Below the pieces are notes generated by a model that saw nothing but the letters and a program-made list of their open reading frames with translations, was not told the DNA's origin and searched no databases. A DNA stretch of 64,000 bases, taken from positions 434,001 through 498,000 of the forward strand of contig NC_003155.5 of NCBI RefSeq assembly GCF_000009765.2, in the 5' to 3' direction. The stretch's first letter is position 1, and the number at the start of each line of letters is the position of its first letter. This DNA is from Streptomyces avermitilis MA-4680 = NBRC 14893. Its GTDB lineage: Bacteria; Actinomycetota; Actinomycetes; Streptomycetales; Streptomycetaceae. Positions 18,501 through 26,574 of the stretch are shown in pieces. A program made the position numbers and the translations under genes.

Positions 18501-18924
18501 CCTCCGCGGCGGCTCGCAGCTCTGTCGGGGCCGTTCCGGCAGCCCCGCCACGCCTTGTCATGGTCTGCTGGGCCGCGTGCATGAGCTCGTGCCGCAGAAG
18601 CCGGTCGGGGGCGCCCTCTCCCGGGCCGGTGGCCACCGCGATGTCAGGGCCGAGGGTGAACCCGGCCACACCTGCGGCACGTGCGGCCGTACGCACCGCC
18701 GGGCCGGTGTGCAGCCGGACGTGGCCCAGGGACAGATCGGTGGCGCGTTCGATCAACGTACGCGCGGCAGTTGGAACCTCCTGGCCGCGGCCCGACAGGG
18801 CCCGTTGAGCAACAGGTTCGGTCAATGCCCGGTGGCCCGCCGCCGAGAACGTCTGTGCGCCCACCCGCCCTCCCCACAGCCCGTCCTGCGCTGGTCGGCG
18901 AAGTGGTTCCGCCGGGCTCAGCAT
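15586..18924 (-). CDS. Large eCIS effector: DUF4157 domain with C-terminal toxin-like region
   Basis: 1112 residues, divergent from the injection-system operon. Residues about 35-120 are the DUF4157 (eCIS core) domain with LGHVRLHTGPAV and a zincin motif HELMH at 112-116. Residues about 130-470 are helical and charged. A long Gly/Ala-rich hydrophobic region follows (for example TVALAAGAIIAAPLAASAVAG), typical of pore-like or packaging segments in such proteins. A Pro/Ala/Gln linker precedes a C-terminal domain of about 150 residues with VQAGHMLSD, LMLEDADLNWMSG and IEGYPVDI. The conserved His, Asp and Asn pattern resembles nuclease domains of polymorphic toxins (type 5 toxin-like). I expect it to be loaded into the eCIS tube and to kill or modify a target cell; the enzymatic activity is not shown by sequence. 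A long antisense frame over it is a shadow. Confidence 0.85.
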   Translation of the reverse strand: MLSPAEPLRRPAQDGLWGGRVGAQTFSAAGHRALTEPVAQRALSGRGQEVPTAARTLIERATDLSLGHVRLHTGPAVRTAARAAGVAGFTLGPDIAVATGPGEGAPDRLLRHELMHAAQQTMTRRGGAAGTAPTELRAAAEEQAARAAERPERAEPPVAVGPHVAAAAEGWLNSTADVRNYGMTQLLDELNAVNEWLDRQTTSTPEDDTMLAAKAAIEAELARKNRAMAAPDRTRRGRRPRGAAPAAEELPQQVPMPRVLAERTSTVPADAVEARTEVDRITAWLQRPDLSRQDRALLRQELKELAPHLAADLARASGERRQARLTEAFTPVAEQSSGLVDNLRTIEGIRPSVEQPGMAYVIHRDEMLLFPQELADQVREQTVAALADAARGIRTMNAATDERMRHHLHLNYEEQPYVGFAGSVVGGEEPYEVQDRVRDPWLEAVAALRDFDKARRQGALVAMGEAVLAATAQAEQARAVVNAGVGKAEAAAGDIADALTTVRNLSYTVALAAGAIIAAPLAASAVAGMGATGLTATALTTAGTAGMVGAGGAGLGFVGGAGGEAVSGGSARQVLRAGLEEGQRVGIEGLQTGAGAGAATGFARNLGLHAVRMSRAQTMVRSAVAQGGGNVVGGLTGAALNAPPEGMTRAEAALRGVLPNLGLGALGGFAGGYSQGLSSPAMRRLVGVGLPAAAEGGVEYLRTGDAEHAFTTAARSAAIGSLLHERAGLGAGAERRAFEFGHGVRTRAGNIGRGIAARVRPLALGLSLGLSQVRALRMAGTGGTAPVVELGVPGARSSLQDVPTTQGADVVLAGDFAGPSAEQKAQPGAPSATVAEPTAQPGAPSSAAAEQPSAPGQTASTLGLDAARFAAPEMAKDLATLKNSYLRAIADLDAVRAQARTLGLSERETNAFLRMWGECPTPMTAEEVGQEMGAWSTLRKQSLPSAVSSAEETLPVTLKASVLPHYSSKSAFMEAMRRRLLAQRASGKESLLDFLLDADGQWQKGSFIARSGRPMRGRYALSDPDRQIVQAGHMLSDWYVKAMSRRDHLMLEDADLNWMSGFTEASGSVTSKSAVLIEGYPVDIPTARLWEAHGKLPAGTVSAAPVVEPPAF

Positions 18925-18950
18925 CGGGGCTTCGTGTCATACGGCCGTCA

Positions 18951-18970
18951 CCCGGGCGTCAACGCCCGGG
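18951..18970. promoter_or_regulatory. Inverted repeat in the effector/eCIS divergent promoter
   Basis: CCCGGGCGT and ACGCCCGGG are perfect 9-bp arms separated by CA, 27 bases before the effector start and 246 bases before the sheath start. Between divergent genes it cannot be a terminator of either, so an operator or a 5'-leader hairpin of the effector mRNA is likely. The rest of 18925-19215 shows no gene. Confidence 0.5.
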
Positions 18971-19215
18971 CTGGGACCGCGACTTGAAACGCTCTCGTAT
19001 GCACCCCCACGGCTCTGGCTGACCTGTGCGCGCCGACGGCCTCTTCACCGGTTCCGCATCTACGCCGACGCACCCAGCACCGACAAGGCCGCACCCGGCG
19101 CGGTGCGGCAGTTCGGCGTTGACACCGCGGTGACGGGCCAGTGACTGGCGCCCACCACGATGCGAGCCACCGCACGGCGGTCCCATGCCGTCGGGTTGAG
19201 GAGGCCGAGGGCGCC

Positions 19216-20730
19216 ATGACGACGCAATTCTCCTATCCCGGTGTGTACATCGAGGAGATCGAGAGCCCGGTGCGGCCCATCGCCGGTGCGGAGACCTCAG
19301 TGACGGCGTTCGTGGGCCCAGCGTTGTTCGGGCCCACGTCGCCGACGACCGTGGAGAGCTGGGCCGACTTCGAGAAGGAGTTCGGGGGGCTGTGGCAGGG
19401 CAGCGAACTGAGCTACGCGGTCTACCAGTTCTTCCTCAACGGCGGCAGCAAGGCGATCGTGGTCCGCGTCGGCGAGGGGGTCGAATACGCGGGGGTCGAC
19501 CTCAAGAACGGTGTCAAGCTCAAGGCGAAGGCGCCGGGCGCCGCAGGCAAGAAGCTCAAGGCGACCGTGACGCTCGACGCCAACGACAACAAGCGCTACA
19601 CGCTCCTCATCTCCGACGGGACCACCTCGGAGTCGTACGACGTGACGATCGACCCGGCCCTGCGCAACCGCTGGCTGGACCGGCAGCTCGCCACCTCGCA
19701 GCTCGTGGAACGCGACACCGAGACCTTCGACAAGCGGCCCGACGCCGTCACGGACGAGTCGTTCACCGGCGGCAAGGACGCCACCTTCACGCCCGCACAT
19801 GTGCTGGGTGACGCCACCAAGCTGCCGCACACCGGCCTCGCGGCACTGGCCGACGTCGAGATCTTCAACCTCCTGGTGATCCCGGCCCAGTTGGCCAAAC
19901 CGTCAGGCACGGACGACCGCGACACCAAGTGGGCGCCCGTCGTCGACGCCGCCGTTCGGCTGTGCGAGGAGCAGCGGGCGATGCTGCTGCTGGATCCACC
20001 GTTCGGCTGGGACTCACCGGAAACCGCGGTGACCGGAGCCCGGGCCGGGATGCCGGTCGGCGGGCTCGCCGGGCGCAACGCGGCCGTGTTCTTCCCGAAA
20101 GTAGTGATCTCGGACCCGCTCAGCGGTGGAAACCTCGAGGTCGGCCCGGCCGGCACGGTCGCCGGGGTGATCGCCCGCACCGACACCCGGCGCGGAGTGT
20201 GGAAGGCACCGGCCGGGACCGACGACGGCGGCCTGCTGGGTGTGCGCTCGCTGGCCTTCCGGCTGTCCGACCAGCAGAACGGCACCCTCAACAAGCTGGG
20301 CGTGAACTGCCTGCGCACCGTCCCGGTCTACGGGAACGTGCTGTGGGGCTCGCGCACCTGCCGCGGCGGCGACGCCGTGAGCGACCCCTGGAAGTACATC
20401 CCGGTCAGGCGGGTCGCCCTGCACATCGAGGAGTCGCTGTTCATCGGCACCAAGTGGGTGGTGTTCGAGCCCAACGACGAACCCCTGTGGTCCTCGATCC
20501 GGCTCAACATCGGCGCGTTCATGAACCGGCTCTTCCGGCAGGGCGCCTTCCAGGGGCCGACCGCGAAGGGCGCGTACTTCGTGCGCTGCGACGCCTCCAA
20601 CAACCCGCAGGACGACATCAACGACGGCATCGTCACCATCGACGTGGGCTTCCAGCCGCTATCGCCCGCCGAGTTCGTCCACATCCGTATCCAGCAGAAG
20701 CGCGACGACGCGACGGCCCAGGGGAGCTGA
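19216..20730 (+). CDS. eCIS contractile sheath protein (Cis2-like)
   Basis: 504 residues, first gene of the injection-system operon. It matches phage tail sheath proteins: the start FSYPGVYIEEIESPVRPI and the later segment TSVTAFVGPALFGP are typical, and the C-terminal half holds the conserved sheath core (RVALHIEESLFIGTKWVVFEPN, PLWSSIRLNIGAFMNRLFRQGAF). The sheath contracts to drive the inner tube through a membrane. The ATG at 19216 follows GAGG-rich sequence; a longer reading from GTG 19141 is improbable because the family starts near here. The insert at about residues 75-190 is a decoration domain. One base separates its stop from the tube gene. Confidence 0.93.
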   Translation: MTTQFSYPGVYIEEIESPVRPIAGAETSVTAFVGPALFGPTSPTTVESWADFEKEFGGLWQGSELSYAVYQFFLNGGSKAIVVRVGEGVEYAGVDLKNGVKLKAKAPGAAGKKLKATVTLDANDNKRYTLLISDGTTSESYDVTIDPALRNRWLDRQLATSQLVERDTETFDKRPDAVTDESFTGGKDATFTPAHVLGDATKLPHTGLAALADVEIFNLLVIPAQLAKPSGTDDRDTKWAPVVDAAVRLCEEQRAMLLLDPPFGWDSPETAVTGARAGMPVGGLAGRNAAVFFPKVVISDPLSGGNLEVGPAGTVAGVIARTDTRRGVWKAPAGTDDGGLLGVRSLAFRLSDQQNGTLNKLGVNCLRTVPVYGNVLWGSRTCRGGDAVSDPWKYIPVRRVALHIEESLFIGTKWVVFEPNDEPLWSSIRLNIGAFMNRLFRQGAFQGPTAKGAYFVRCDASNNPQDDINDGIVTIDVGFQPLSPAEFVHIRIQQKRDDATAQGS

Positions 20731-20731
20731 G

Positions 20732-21262
20732 ATGGCCCAGTTCACGGTCAATGCCGCCCGCCTGGACCCGTACAAGAACTTCAAGTTCCGGGTGAAGTGG
20801 GACAACCGCTATGTCGCCGGGATCAGCAAGGTCAGCGCGCTCAAGCGCACCACCGAGGTGGTCGAGCACCGCGACGGCGGCGACCACTCCAGTGCCCGCA
20901 AGTCACCGGGCCGGACCAAGTACGAGCCGATCACCCTGGAGCGCGGGGTCACCCACGACCCGGAGTTCGAGGCGTGGGCGAACAAGGTGTGGAACTACGC
21001 CAACGCCCAGGCGGCGCCGGACCAGCGGGACCGCGAGGTCTCCCTGGCCGGGTTCCGCAAGGACCTGGTGATCGAGGTCTACAACGAGGCGGGCCAGAAG
21101 GTGCTGGCCTACCAGGTGTTCCGTTGCTGGGTGTCGGAGTACCAGGCGCTGCCAGACCTCGACGCCAACGCCAACGCGGTCGCCATCCAGCAGCTGAAGC
21201 TGGAGAACGAGGGCTGGCTGCGCGAAGCGAGCGTCACCGAGCCCGGTGAGCCCAGCTTCTGA
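20732..21262 (+). CDS. eCIS inner tube protein (Cis1-like)
   Basis: 176 residues of the phage tail tube / T4 gp19-like family, which polymerises as stacked hexamers into the rigid inner tube surrounded by the sheath. Family signals are the N-terminal DPYKNFKFRVKWDNRYVAGIS, the GDHSSARKSPGRTKYEPI loop and the C-terminal VAIQQLKLENEGWLRE. Its ATG at 20732 begins directly after the sheath stop with GGGGAGC as ribosome site inside the sheath end. Only one tube gene is visible, whereas some eCIS loci have two. Confidence 0.92.
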   Translation: MAQFTVNAARLDPYKNFKFRVKWDNRYVAGISKVSALKRTTEVVEHRDGGDHSSARKSPGRTKYEPITLERGVTHDPEFEAWANKVWNYANAQAAPDQRDREVSLAGFRKDLVIEVYNEAGQKVLAYQVFRCWVSEYQALPDLDANANAVAIQQLKLENEGWLREASVTEPGEPSF

Positions 21263-21294
21263 CGGTTCGTCAAAGACTTTACGGGGAGGGTCGG

Positions 21295-22008
21295 GTGCCG
21301 GGGATGAGCACGGTGAGCGCCGCCGAGTTGCTGGACGCCTGGGAGGCGGGCTGGGGCCGCGATCCGCTGCGGCGCGGCCTGGCTCTGCTCGGTGTCGCCC
21401 GGGGCACCACACCGGCCGCCGCCGCGGACGTGCCCGTGGGCCGGCGGGACCGGGGCCTGTTCGCCTTGCGCGCGGCGCTGTTCGGCACCGCGGTGGACGC
21501 GGTGTCCCGCTGTCCCGAATGCGAGACGGAGGTCGAAGTCGCCTTCGACCAGGAAGAGTTGCTGGGCCGGCTGGGGCAGGCGGACCCGGAGGCCTGCGAC
21601 GCGGTGACCGTGCGGGAGGGCGACCGTGAGATCCGGGTGCGTATGCCCACGAGCACGGATCTGGCCGCCGTCCTCGACACCGGCGACCCGGCTCCCGAGG
21701 AGGCGCTCGTACGCCGCTGCGCTCCCGTCGGGGAACCGGCTCCGGCCGCCGACGTGGTCGCCGAGGCCTGGGTGGCGGCCGACCCGCTGGTCGACGTGCG
21801 GCTCGGGGTCGGCTGCCCTGGCTGCGGCCTGGCCTGGGAGGAGCCCTTCGACATCGTCGGATACCTGTGGGCGGAGCTGGACGCCTGGGGCCGGCGGACC
21901 CTGCTGGAGGTGCACGAGCTGGCGCGTGCGTACGGGTGGACGCAGGCGCAGACCCTGGCGTTGAGCCCGTGGCGCCGCCAGTGCTATCTGGGGCTGGTGG
22001 GCACATGA
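21295..22008 (+). CDS. T4-type baseplate hub assembly chaperone-like protein, with zinc motifs
   Basis: 237 residues beginning at GTG 21295, 7 bases after a strong GGGGAGGG; ATG 21304 is an alternative. It has two CxxC pairs, RCPECE near residue 75 and GCPGCG near residue 178, probably binding one zinc. Leu/Trp-rich helices surround them (ELLDAWEAGWGRDPLRRGL at the start). Position directly after the tube and the Cys pattern fit the T4-family baseplate hub assembly chaperone proteins (gp51-like) that occur in eCIS loci. It would help the hub assemble and may not be part of the finished particle. The family call is moderate. Confidence 0.65.
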   Translation: MPGMSTVSAAELLDAWEAGWGRDPLRRGLALLGVARGTTPAAAADVPVGRRDRGLFALRAALFGTAVDAVSRCPECETEVEVAFDQEELLGRLGQADPEACDAVTVREGDREIRVRMPTSTDLAAVLDTGDPAPEEALVRRCAPVGEPAPAADVVAEAWVAADPLVDVRLGVGCPGCGLAWEEPFDIVGYLWAELDAWGRRTLLEVHELARAYGWTQAQTLALSPWRRQCYLGLVGT

Positions 22009-22901
22009 CCGGCCCGCTGGCACGCCTCGTCGACCGCAGCCGCTCCCCCGTGGCCGGTCTGCGTCCGCGCCCCGCCTCCCGCTACGAGCAGCGCTCCCCG
22101 GCGGCCGGCCCACCGGTCCTCGAAGGTGGCCTCGAGGACGTGGGGCCCCGTCCGGTCACCGGACCGCCCACGGCCGCGGAACCCGCCGCGCACCGGGACG
22201 CCTCCGCGGTACGGGTACCGGGCCCCACCGAGTCCGCGGCACACCGGCACGACCCCGCGGTGCCCGCCACCCGCGTCATCGAGCCCGCCGACCACGGACC
22301 CTCCGTCACCGGGCTCTCCGTCACCGAGACCGTCGCGACCAAGCCCTCCTCGACCGATGCCGACCTCCTGGGCCCCGACCTGACCACCCGCGCCCTGTCC
22401 GCCGTACCGGCCCTGCCCGTCGTACGAGAGGACGCACCCGCGCGCGGGGACGGGACACCGCAGCCCCTGCCCCTGCTCCTCCCGGTCCGCGTCGAGGCCC
22501 CCGTGCCTCCCGCGGACTCCTTGCGGACCACACCCGAGCTGGGCCGTCCTGCTGCGGATCCGCGGACAAACCTCGTGCGGAACCCTGCGGACGAGGGACC
22601 GCCACCCGTCCCACCACCCCCTCGCGACAACGTCCGGAACACGCCCGTCGTCCTGGAGCGCCCGCTCCTGTACCCGCACGCCCGGCCGCCCGCTCTCGCG
22701 ACCGACGCTCCGCCGTCCACCGCCCCGGAGGCGGAACCGGCGGTCGTGGTCGAGGTGTCCATCGGGCGGTTGGACGTACGTACGCCCCCCTCCCCCGCGC
22801 CCCCTCAGACGCCGGCCCGGCCGCCCGCGGCGCTGCGGGCCGACCACGCCAGGGCGCTGGAGAACTATCTGCGCCGCCGCGCCGAGGGGGAACTGGGATG
22901 A
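22005..22901 (+). CDS. Proline-rich disordered eCIS-locus protein
   Basis: 298 residues starting with an ATG that overlaps the preceding stop (ATGA) and ending with TGA overlapping the next ATG, so translation is coupled on both sides. The sequence is very rich in Pro, Ala, Arg, Val and Thr and has almost no hydrophobic core; only the last 30 residues (ALRADHARALENYLRRRAEG) look like a folded helix. It is probably disordered with a C-terminal binding helix. I do not recognise the family. A role in length control, assembly or attachment of the cap is conceivable from position only. Several GC-rich shadow frames overlap it, but coupling and codon use support this one. Confidence 0.6.
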   Translation: MTGPLARLVDRSRSPVAGLRPRPASRYEQRSPAAGPPVLEGGLEDVGPRPVTGPPTAAEPAAHRDASAVRVPGPTESAAHRHDPAVPATRVIEPADHGPSVTGLSVTETVATKPSSTDADLLGPDLTTRALSAVPALPVVREDAPARGDGTPQPLPLLLPVRVEAPVPPADSLRTTPELGRPAADPRTNLVRNPADEGPPPVPPPPRDNVRNTPVVLERPLLYPHARPPALATDAPPSTAPEAEPAVVVEVSIGRLDVRTPPSPAPPQTPARPPAALRADHARALENYLRRRAEGELG

Positions 22902-24088
22902 GCAACTCCCTTGCCCTCGCGGCCGTGACCGCCACCCTGCGCGCTCGGCTCTTCTCCCGGCTCGGCGGCCCCCAGGTCACCGTCGCCCCGCCCAACAAGG
23001 CGCCCGACGCGGCGAGCGGCGACCATGTGAACCTCTTCCTGTACCGGGCCGATCTCAACCCGGCCTTCCGCAACGCCGATCCGCCCGGCTGGCAGCCCGG
23101 CGAGTCACCGAAACCCGTGCTGCCGCTGGTGCTGCACTATCTGCTCGCCGCATACAGCAACGACGAGGGCAAAGCGCACGAACTGCTTGGCGCCGCGATG
23201 CTGGCGCTGCACGACGCCCCGGTCCTGTCGGGGGACGAGATCCGGGCGGCGACGGCGACGGCCCTGCCCGGCAGCGATCTGCATCTACAGCCCGAGCGCG
23301 TGAAGATCACTCAGGAGACGCTGAGCCAGGACGACATCGCCAAGATGTGGACGGCGTTCGGGACACCGTTCCGGATGTCGTCCGCGTACCAGGTGACCGC
23401 CGTCCTCATCGACAGCGCATTGCCCGGTGCCGCGCCGATGCCCGTGCTGCGCCGAGGGGCCGACGGCCGCGGACCGCTCGCCCGGCCCGGTACCGGCTCG
23501 CCCGCGCTGCTGGGGATCCGGTACGCCGCCGCCGGGCAGGTCGGCGCCCTGCCGGGCGAGCAGGTCGCGCTACTGGTGGAGAACCTGCCGGCCGTCGCCC
23601 TGACCGCGCGGCTGCGGCATCTGCGCGTGACACAGAGCGTGAACGTGCCCCTGGCGACCCCCGCCACCGGGGCCTCCGAGGTGGCGCTCACGCTGCCCGC
23701 CACGGGGCTCCCCGCCGGGCTCTGGGCGGTGGACCTCGGACCCGCGGCGGGCGGTTCCGTGCGGACCAACGAACTCGCTCTGGGCGTCACACCGGCGGTC
23801 ACCGCGCTCGCGGCCGCGGCGGCGGGCGGTACACCGGTGCGGACGAAGGTGACCGTGACGGCCGCGCAGCCGGTGCTCCCCGGGCAGCAGGCCGCGGTCC
23901 TGGTCGGCGCCCGGCAACTGGCCGTGGGACTGCTCACCGCGGCCGCCAAACCGGTCTCGGTCACCGCCGTCCTGCCGTCCGGAAAGACCCGGGTGCGGCT
24001 GCGGGTGGACGGCGTCGACAGCGAGATCGTCGACCGGGCACACGGCACGTTCCGGACCGGGCCGACAGTGGAGGTGACGATCCCGTGA
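22898..24088 (+). CDS. DUF4255 tail terminator/cap protein (Cis16-like)
   Basis: 396 residues. The N-terminal about 190 residues are the DUF4255 (Pvc16) domain: LAAVTATLRARLF, DHVNLFLYRADLNPAFRN, VLPLVLHYLLAAYSN, ELLGAAMLALHD. In Photorhabdus virulence cassettes the protein with this domain caps the top of the sheath and tube. The C-terminal half is Ig-like, with repeated beta-rich segments (LRHLRVTQSVNVPLATPATG, VTVTAAQPVLPGQQAAVLVG). It starts at an ATGA overlap and its stop overlaps the GTG of the ATPase, so it is within the same translational unit. Confidence 0.88.
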   Translation: MSNSLALAAVTATLRARLFSRLGGPQVTVAPPNKAPDAASGDHVNLFLYRADLNPAFRNADPPGWQPGESPKPVLPLVLHYLLAAYSNDEGKAHELLGAAMLALHDAPVLSGDEIRAATATALPGSDLHLQPERVKITQETLSQDDIAKMWTAFGTPFRMSSAYQVTAVLIDSALPGAAPMPVLRRGADGRGPLARPGTGSPALLGIRYAAAGQVGALPGEQVALLVENLPAVALTARLRHLRVTQSVNVPLATPATGASEVALTLPATGLPAGLWAVDLGPAAGGSVRTNELALGVTPAVTALAAAAAGGTPVRTKVTVTAAQPVLPGQQAAVLVGARQLAVGLLTAAAKPVSVTAVLPSGKTRVRLRVDGVDSEIVDRAHGTFRTGPTVEVTIP

Positions 24089-26251
24089 GCCTCGGCGTCC
24101 CGGCCGACCTCCGCTGGGAGGAGGCCAACAACCGTTATCTGAAGGCCTCGTTGACCTGGCTGCGGGCTCGGCTGGAGGCGGTGGCCCACAGCGACCGGGC
24201 CTCCGACGCCCCGGACACGAAGGACGCCCCTCCCCAGACCGGCAGCGCGCGCCGGAGGCGGCGGGGGCGAACGCCCGAACTACCACCCGCGGCCGTGGAC
24301 CTACCGGACGGCGGCCCAGGCGGGTCACGGCGAGGACGAGCCCCGGAGCCGCTGACCGCCGTACCCGACGCGGGCGACCTCGACGCACTCGCCACCACAC
24401 GGCAGGACGCCGCCGCCCCCTCGGACCTCGCGCCGCCCGCGCTGGTGCGGCTCGCGGAGCGGTTCGGGCTGACCGACTTCGAGCGCGACGTGCTCCTGCT
24501 GGTCGTGGCGCCCGCGGTCGACCCCGGTGTCGGCGCCGCGATCGCCGCCGCACACGGCGACCCGCAGGCCACCGCTCCGACGTTCGCACTGGCCCTACGG
24601 CTCTTCGACGACGCCCGCTGGGACGTGCTGTCGCCGCTACGGCCGCTGCGCCGCTGGCGGCTCGCCGAGGTCGTGCCCGCACCCGCGGGACCGCTGCTCA
24701 CGGCGCCGCTGCGCCCTGACGACCGGATCGCCAACCTGGTGCGCGGCCTCAACCACCTCGACGAACGGCTCACCTCGGTACTCGAACCGGTCGCCGACCC
24801 GGCCGCCGGCGTCGCCTCGCCCGCCTCGGTCCGACGCGCCGAGGACGCGGTGGTGGCGGCCGTGCTCGCCGACACGCCCGACGGCCGGTTCCCCGTCGTC
24901 CACCTCGTCGGCTCCGACGCCGACAGTGCCGTACTCGTGGCGGTACGGGCGTTCGCACGGCTCGAACGCGAGCTGTACCGGCTGCGGACGGGGCTGCTGG
25001 TGCGGGGCGGGCAAGGCCAACAAGACCCTGACACGGTGGCCCTGCTGTGGCACCGGGAGAGTCTGCTGATGCCGGTCGCGCTGCTCCTGGACGGCACCGA
25101 CGCCGACCCGGACGACCCGGCCCTGGTCGCGGCCGTACGGCGCCTGCTGTCCCGCAGCGGCGGGCCCGTCGTGCTGGCCGCGCGTCAGGTGTCGCCAGTG
25201 GACGGGCGGTCCACGGCGGTCGTCGACGTCGATGTGCCGCCGCCCGACGAGCAGCGCGCGCTGTGGGCGGCCGCCACCGGCCTGGAGCCCGCCGGGGCGC
25301 CGGCCGAGCTGGCGGGGCAGTTCCGCCTGGGCCTGCCCGCACTGCACCGGGTGGCCACCGCCCACCGGCCCGAGGGCCTCTCCGCCGAAGACGGCGGGGA
25401 CCGGTTGTGGGGCGGCCTGCCGGGACGCCGCCCGGCCTCGCCTGGAGTCGCTGGCGCAGCGCATCGTGCCCCGCGCTCACTGGGCGGACCTGGTGCTGCC
25501 GGAGCAGCAGACGGAGGTGCTGCGGCGGATGGCCGGTCATGTGCGGCACGGCGCCACCGTGTTTGGGGACTGGGGCTTCGGTGAGCGGACGAACCGGGGA
25601 CAGGGCGTGACCGCGCTGTTCTCCGGTCCGAGCGGCACCGGCAAGACGTTCGCCTCCGAGGTGCTCGCCCATGAACTCGGGCTGGATCTCTACCGCGTCG
25701 ACCTGTCCGCCGTGGTGAACAAGTACGTCGGGGAGACCGAGAAGAATCTGCGCCAGGTGTTCGACGCGGCCGAGTCCGGCGGCTCGCTGCTGCTGTTCGA
25801 CGAGGCCGACGCACTGTTCGGGCGGCGCAGTGATGTGCAGGACAGTCACGACCGGTACGCGAACATCGAGGTCAGCTATCTCCTGCAGCGCATGGAGGCC
25901 TACCGCGGAGTCGCCGTGCTGGCCACCAATCTGCGGGCGGCGTTGGATCCCGCGTTCCTGCGAAGGCTGCGGTTCGTCGTGGAGTTCCCGGTGCCCGGCG
26001 CGGAGGAACGGCGGCTGCTGTGGGCGGCGGCCTTCCCGGACTCGGTGCCGCTCGCCGACGACCTCGACCTCGGCCGGCTGGCCGACCTGCCGACGACCGG
26101 CGCGGCCATCCAGGCGATCGCGCTCGGCGCCGCCTTCCTCGCCGCGGCCTGCGGACGGCCCGTCGACACCGCGATGCTCCTGACGGCGGCTCACGCGGAG
26201 TTCCGGAAACTGGACCTGCCCCTGCCGGTGCTCGCCGGGGAGGCGCCATGA
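24085..26251 (+). CDS. eCIS AAA+ ATPase (Cis15-like), frameshifted
   Basis: GTG at 24085 overlaps the cap gene stop. Frame 1 encodes the long N-terminal half (FGLTDFERDVLLLVVAP, the pattern of large eCIS ATPases) and would end at 25584 as a 499-residue product. The AAA domain is read in frame 2: GPSGTGKTF (Walker A), LLLFDEADALFG (Walker B), RYANIEVSYLLQRME, LATNLRAALDPAFLRRL. The break lies at GGGG (25409-25412): RLW is followed by one extra G before AACRDAARPRLESLAQRI. With three Gs the gene would give 721 residues. So this copy either is mutated, uses a +1 shift, or has a sequencing error. Without it assembly or cargo loading should fail. Confidence 0.88.
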
Positions 26252-26574
26252 CGGTACGGCGGATCGCGGTGCGCATCGACCGGGTGGTACTCGACGCGGG
26301 CGTGGCCGAGGGCCGTTCGGCGGCCGAGATCGCCGAGGTGCTGGGCGCGGCGCTGCGGCAGGGGCTCGTGGTACGGCAGGGTGGCGTGGCACCCAACAGC
26401 GCCCGCACCTCCCTCGAACGACTGCGGGTGACGACCGAGCACGGCGGGCTCGATGCCGTCGCCCGGGCGGCGTCGGAGGCGGTCGGGCGAGCGGTGGCGG
26501 ACGCGGCGGGCTCCTGGCCCGCGGTTACAGGCGCTTCCGCCCACGGCACCGCGCGGGGCGGTGACCCGCGATGA
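26248..26574 (+). CDS. Small eCIS-locus hypothetical protein
   Basis: 108 residues starting at an ATGA overlap with the ATPase and ending with an ATGA overlap into the tube-domain gene, so it is a regular member of the operon. The N-terminal half (RRIAVRIDRVVLDAGV, EIAEVLGAALRQGLV) is amphipathic helical, and the C-terminal half is Ala/Gly rich and probably disordered. No known domain was recognised. Small linker or chaperone-like proteins occur at this place in several eCIS loci; function is unknown. Confidence 0.65.
   Translation: MTVRRIAVRIDRVVLDAGVAEGRSAAEIAEVLGAALRQGLVVRQGGVAPNSARTSLERLRVTTEHGGLDAVARAASEAVGRAVADAAGSWPAVTGASAHGTARGGDPR

Noticed and set aside
18951..18970. Inverted repeat as a terminator
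   Set aside because: It lies between divergent genes and upstream of both starts, so nothing ends there.
16699..18987. A 762-codon plus-strand frame over the left effector
   Set aside because: Low-complexity shadow of the DUF4157 gene, typical of third-position G/C bias.
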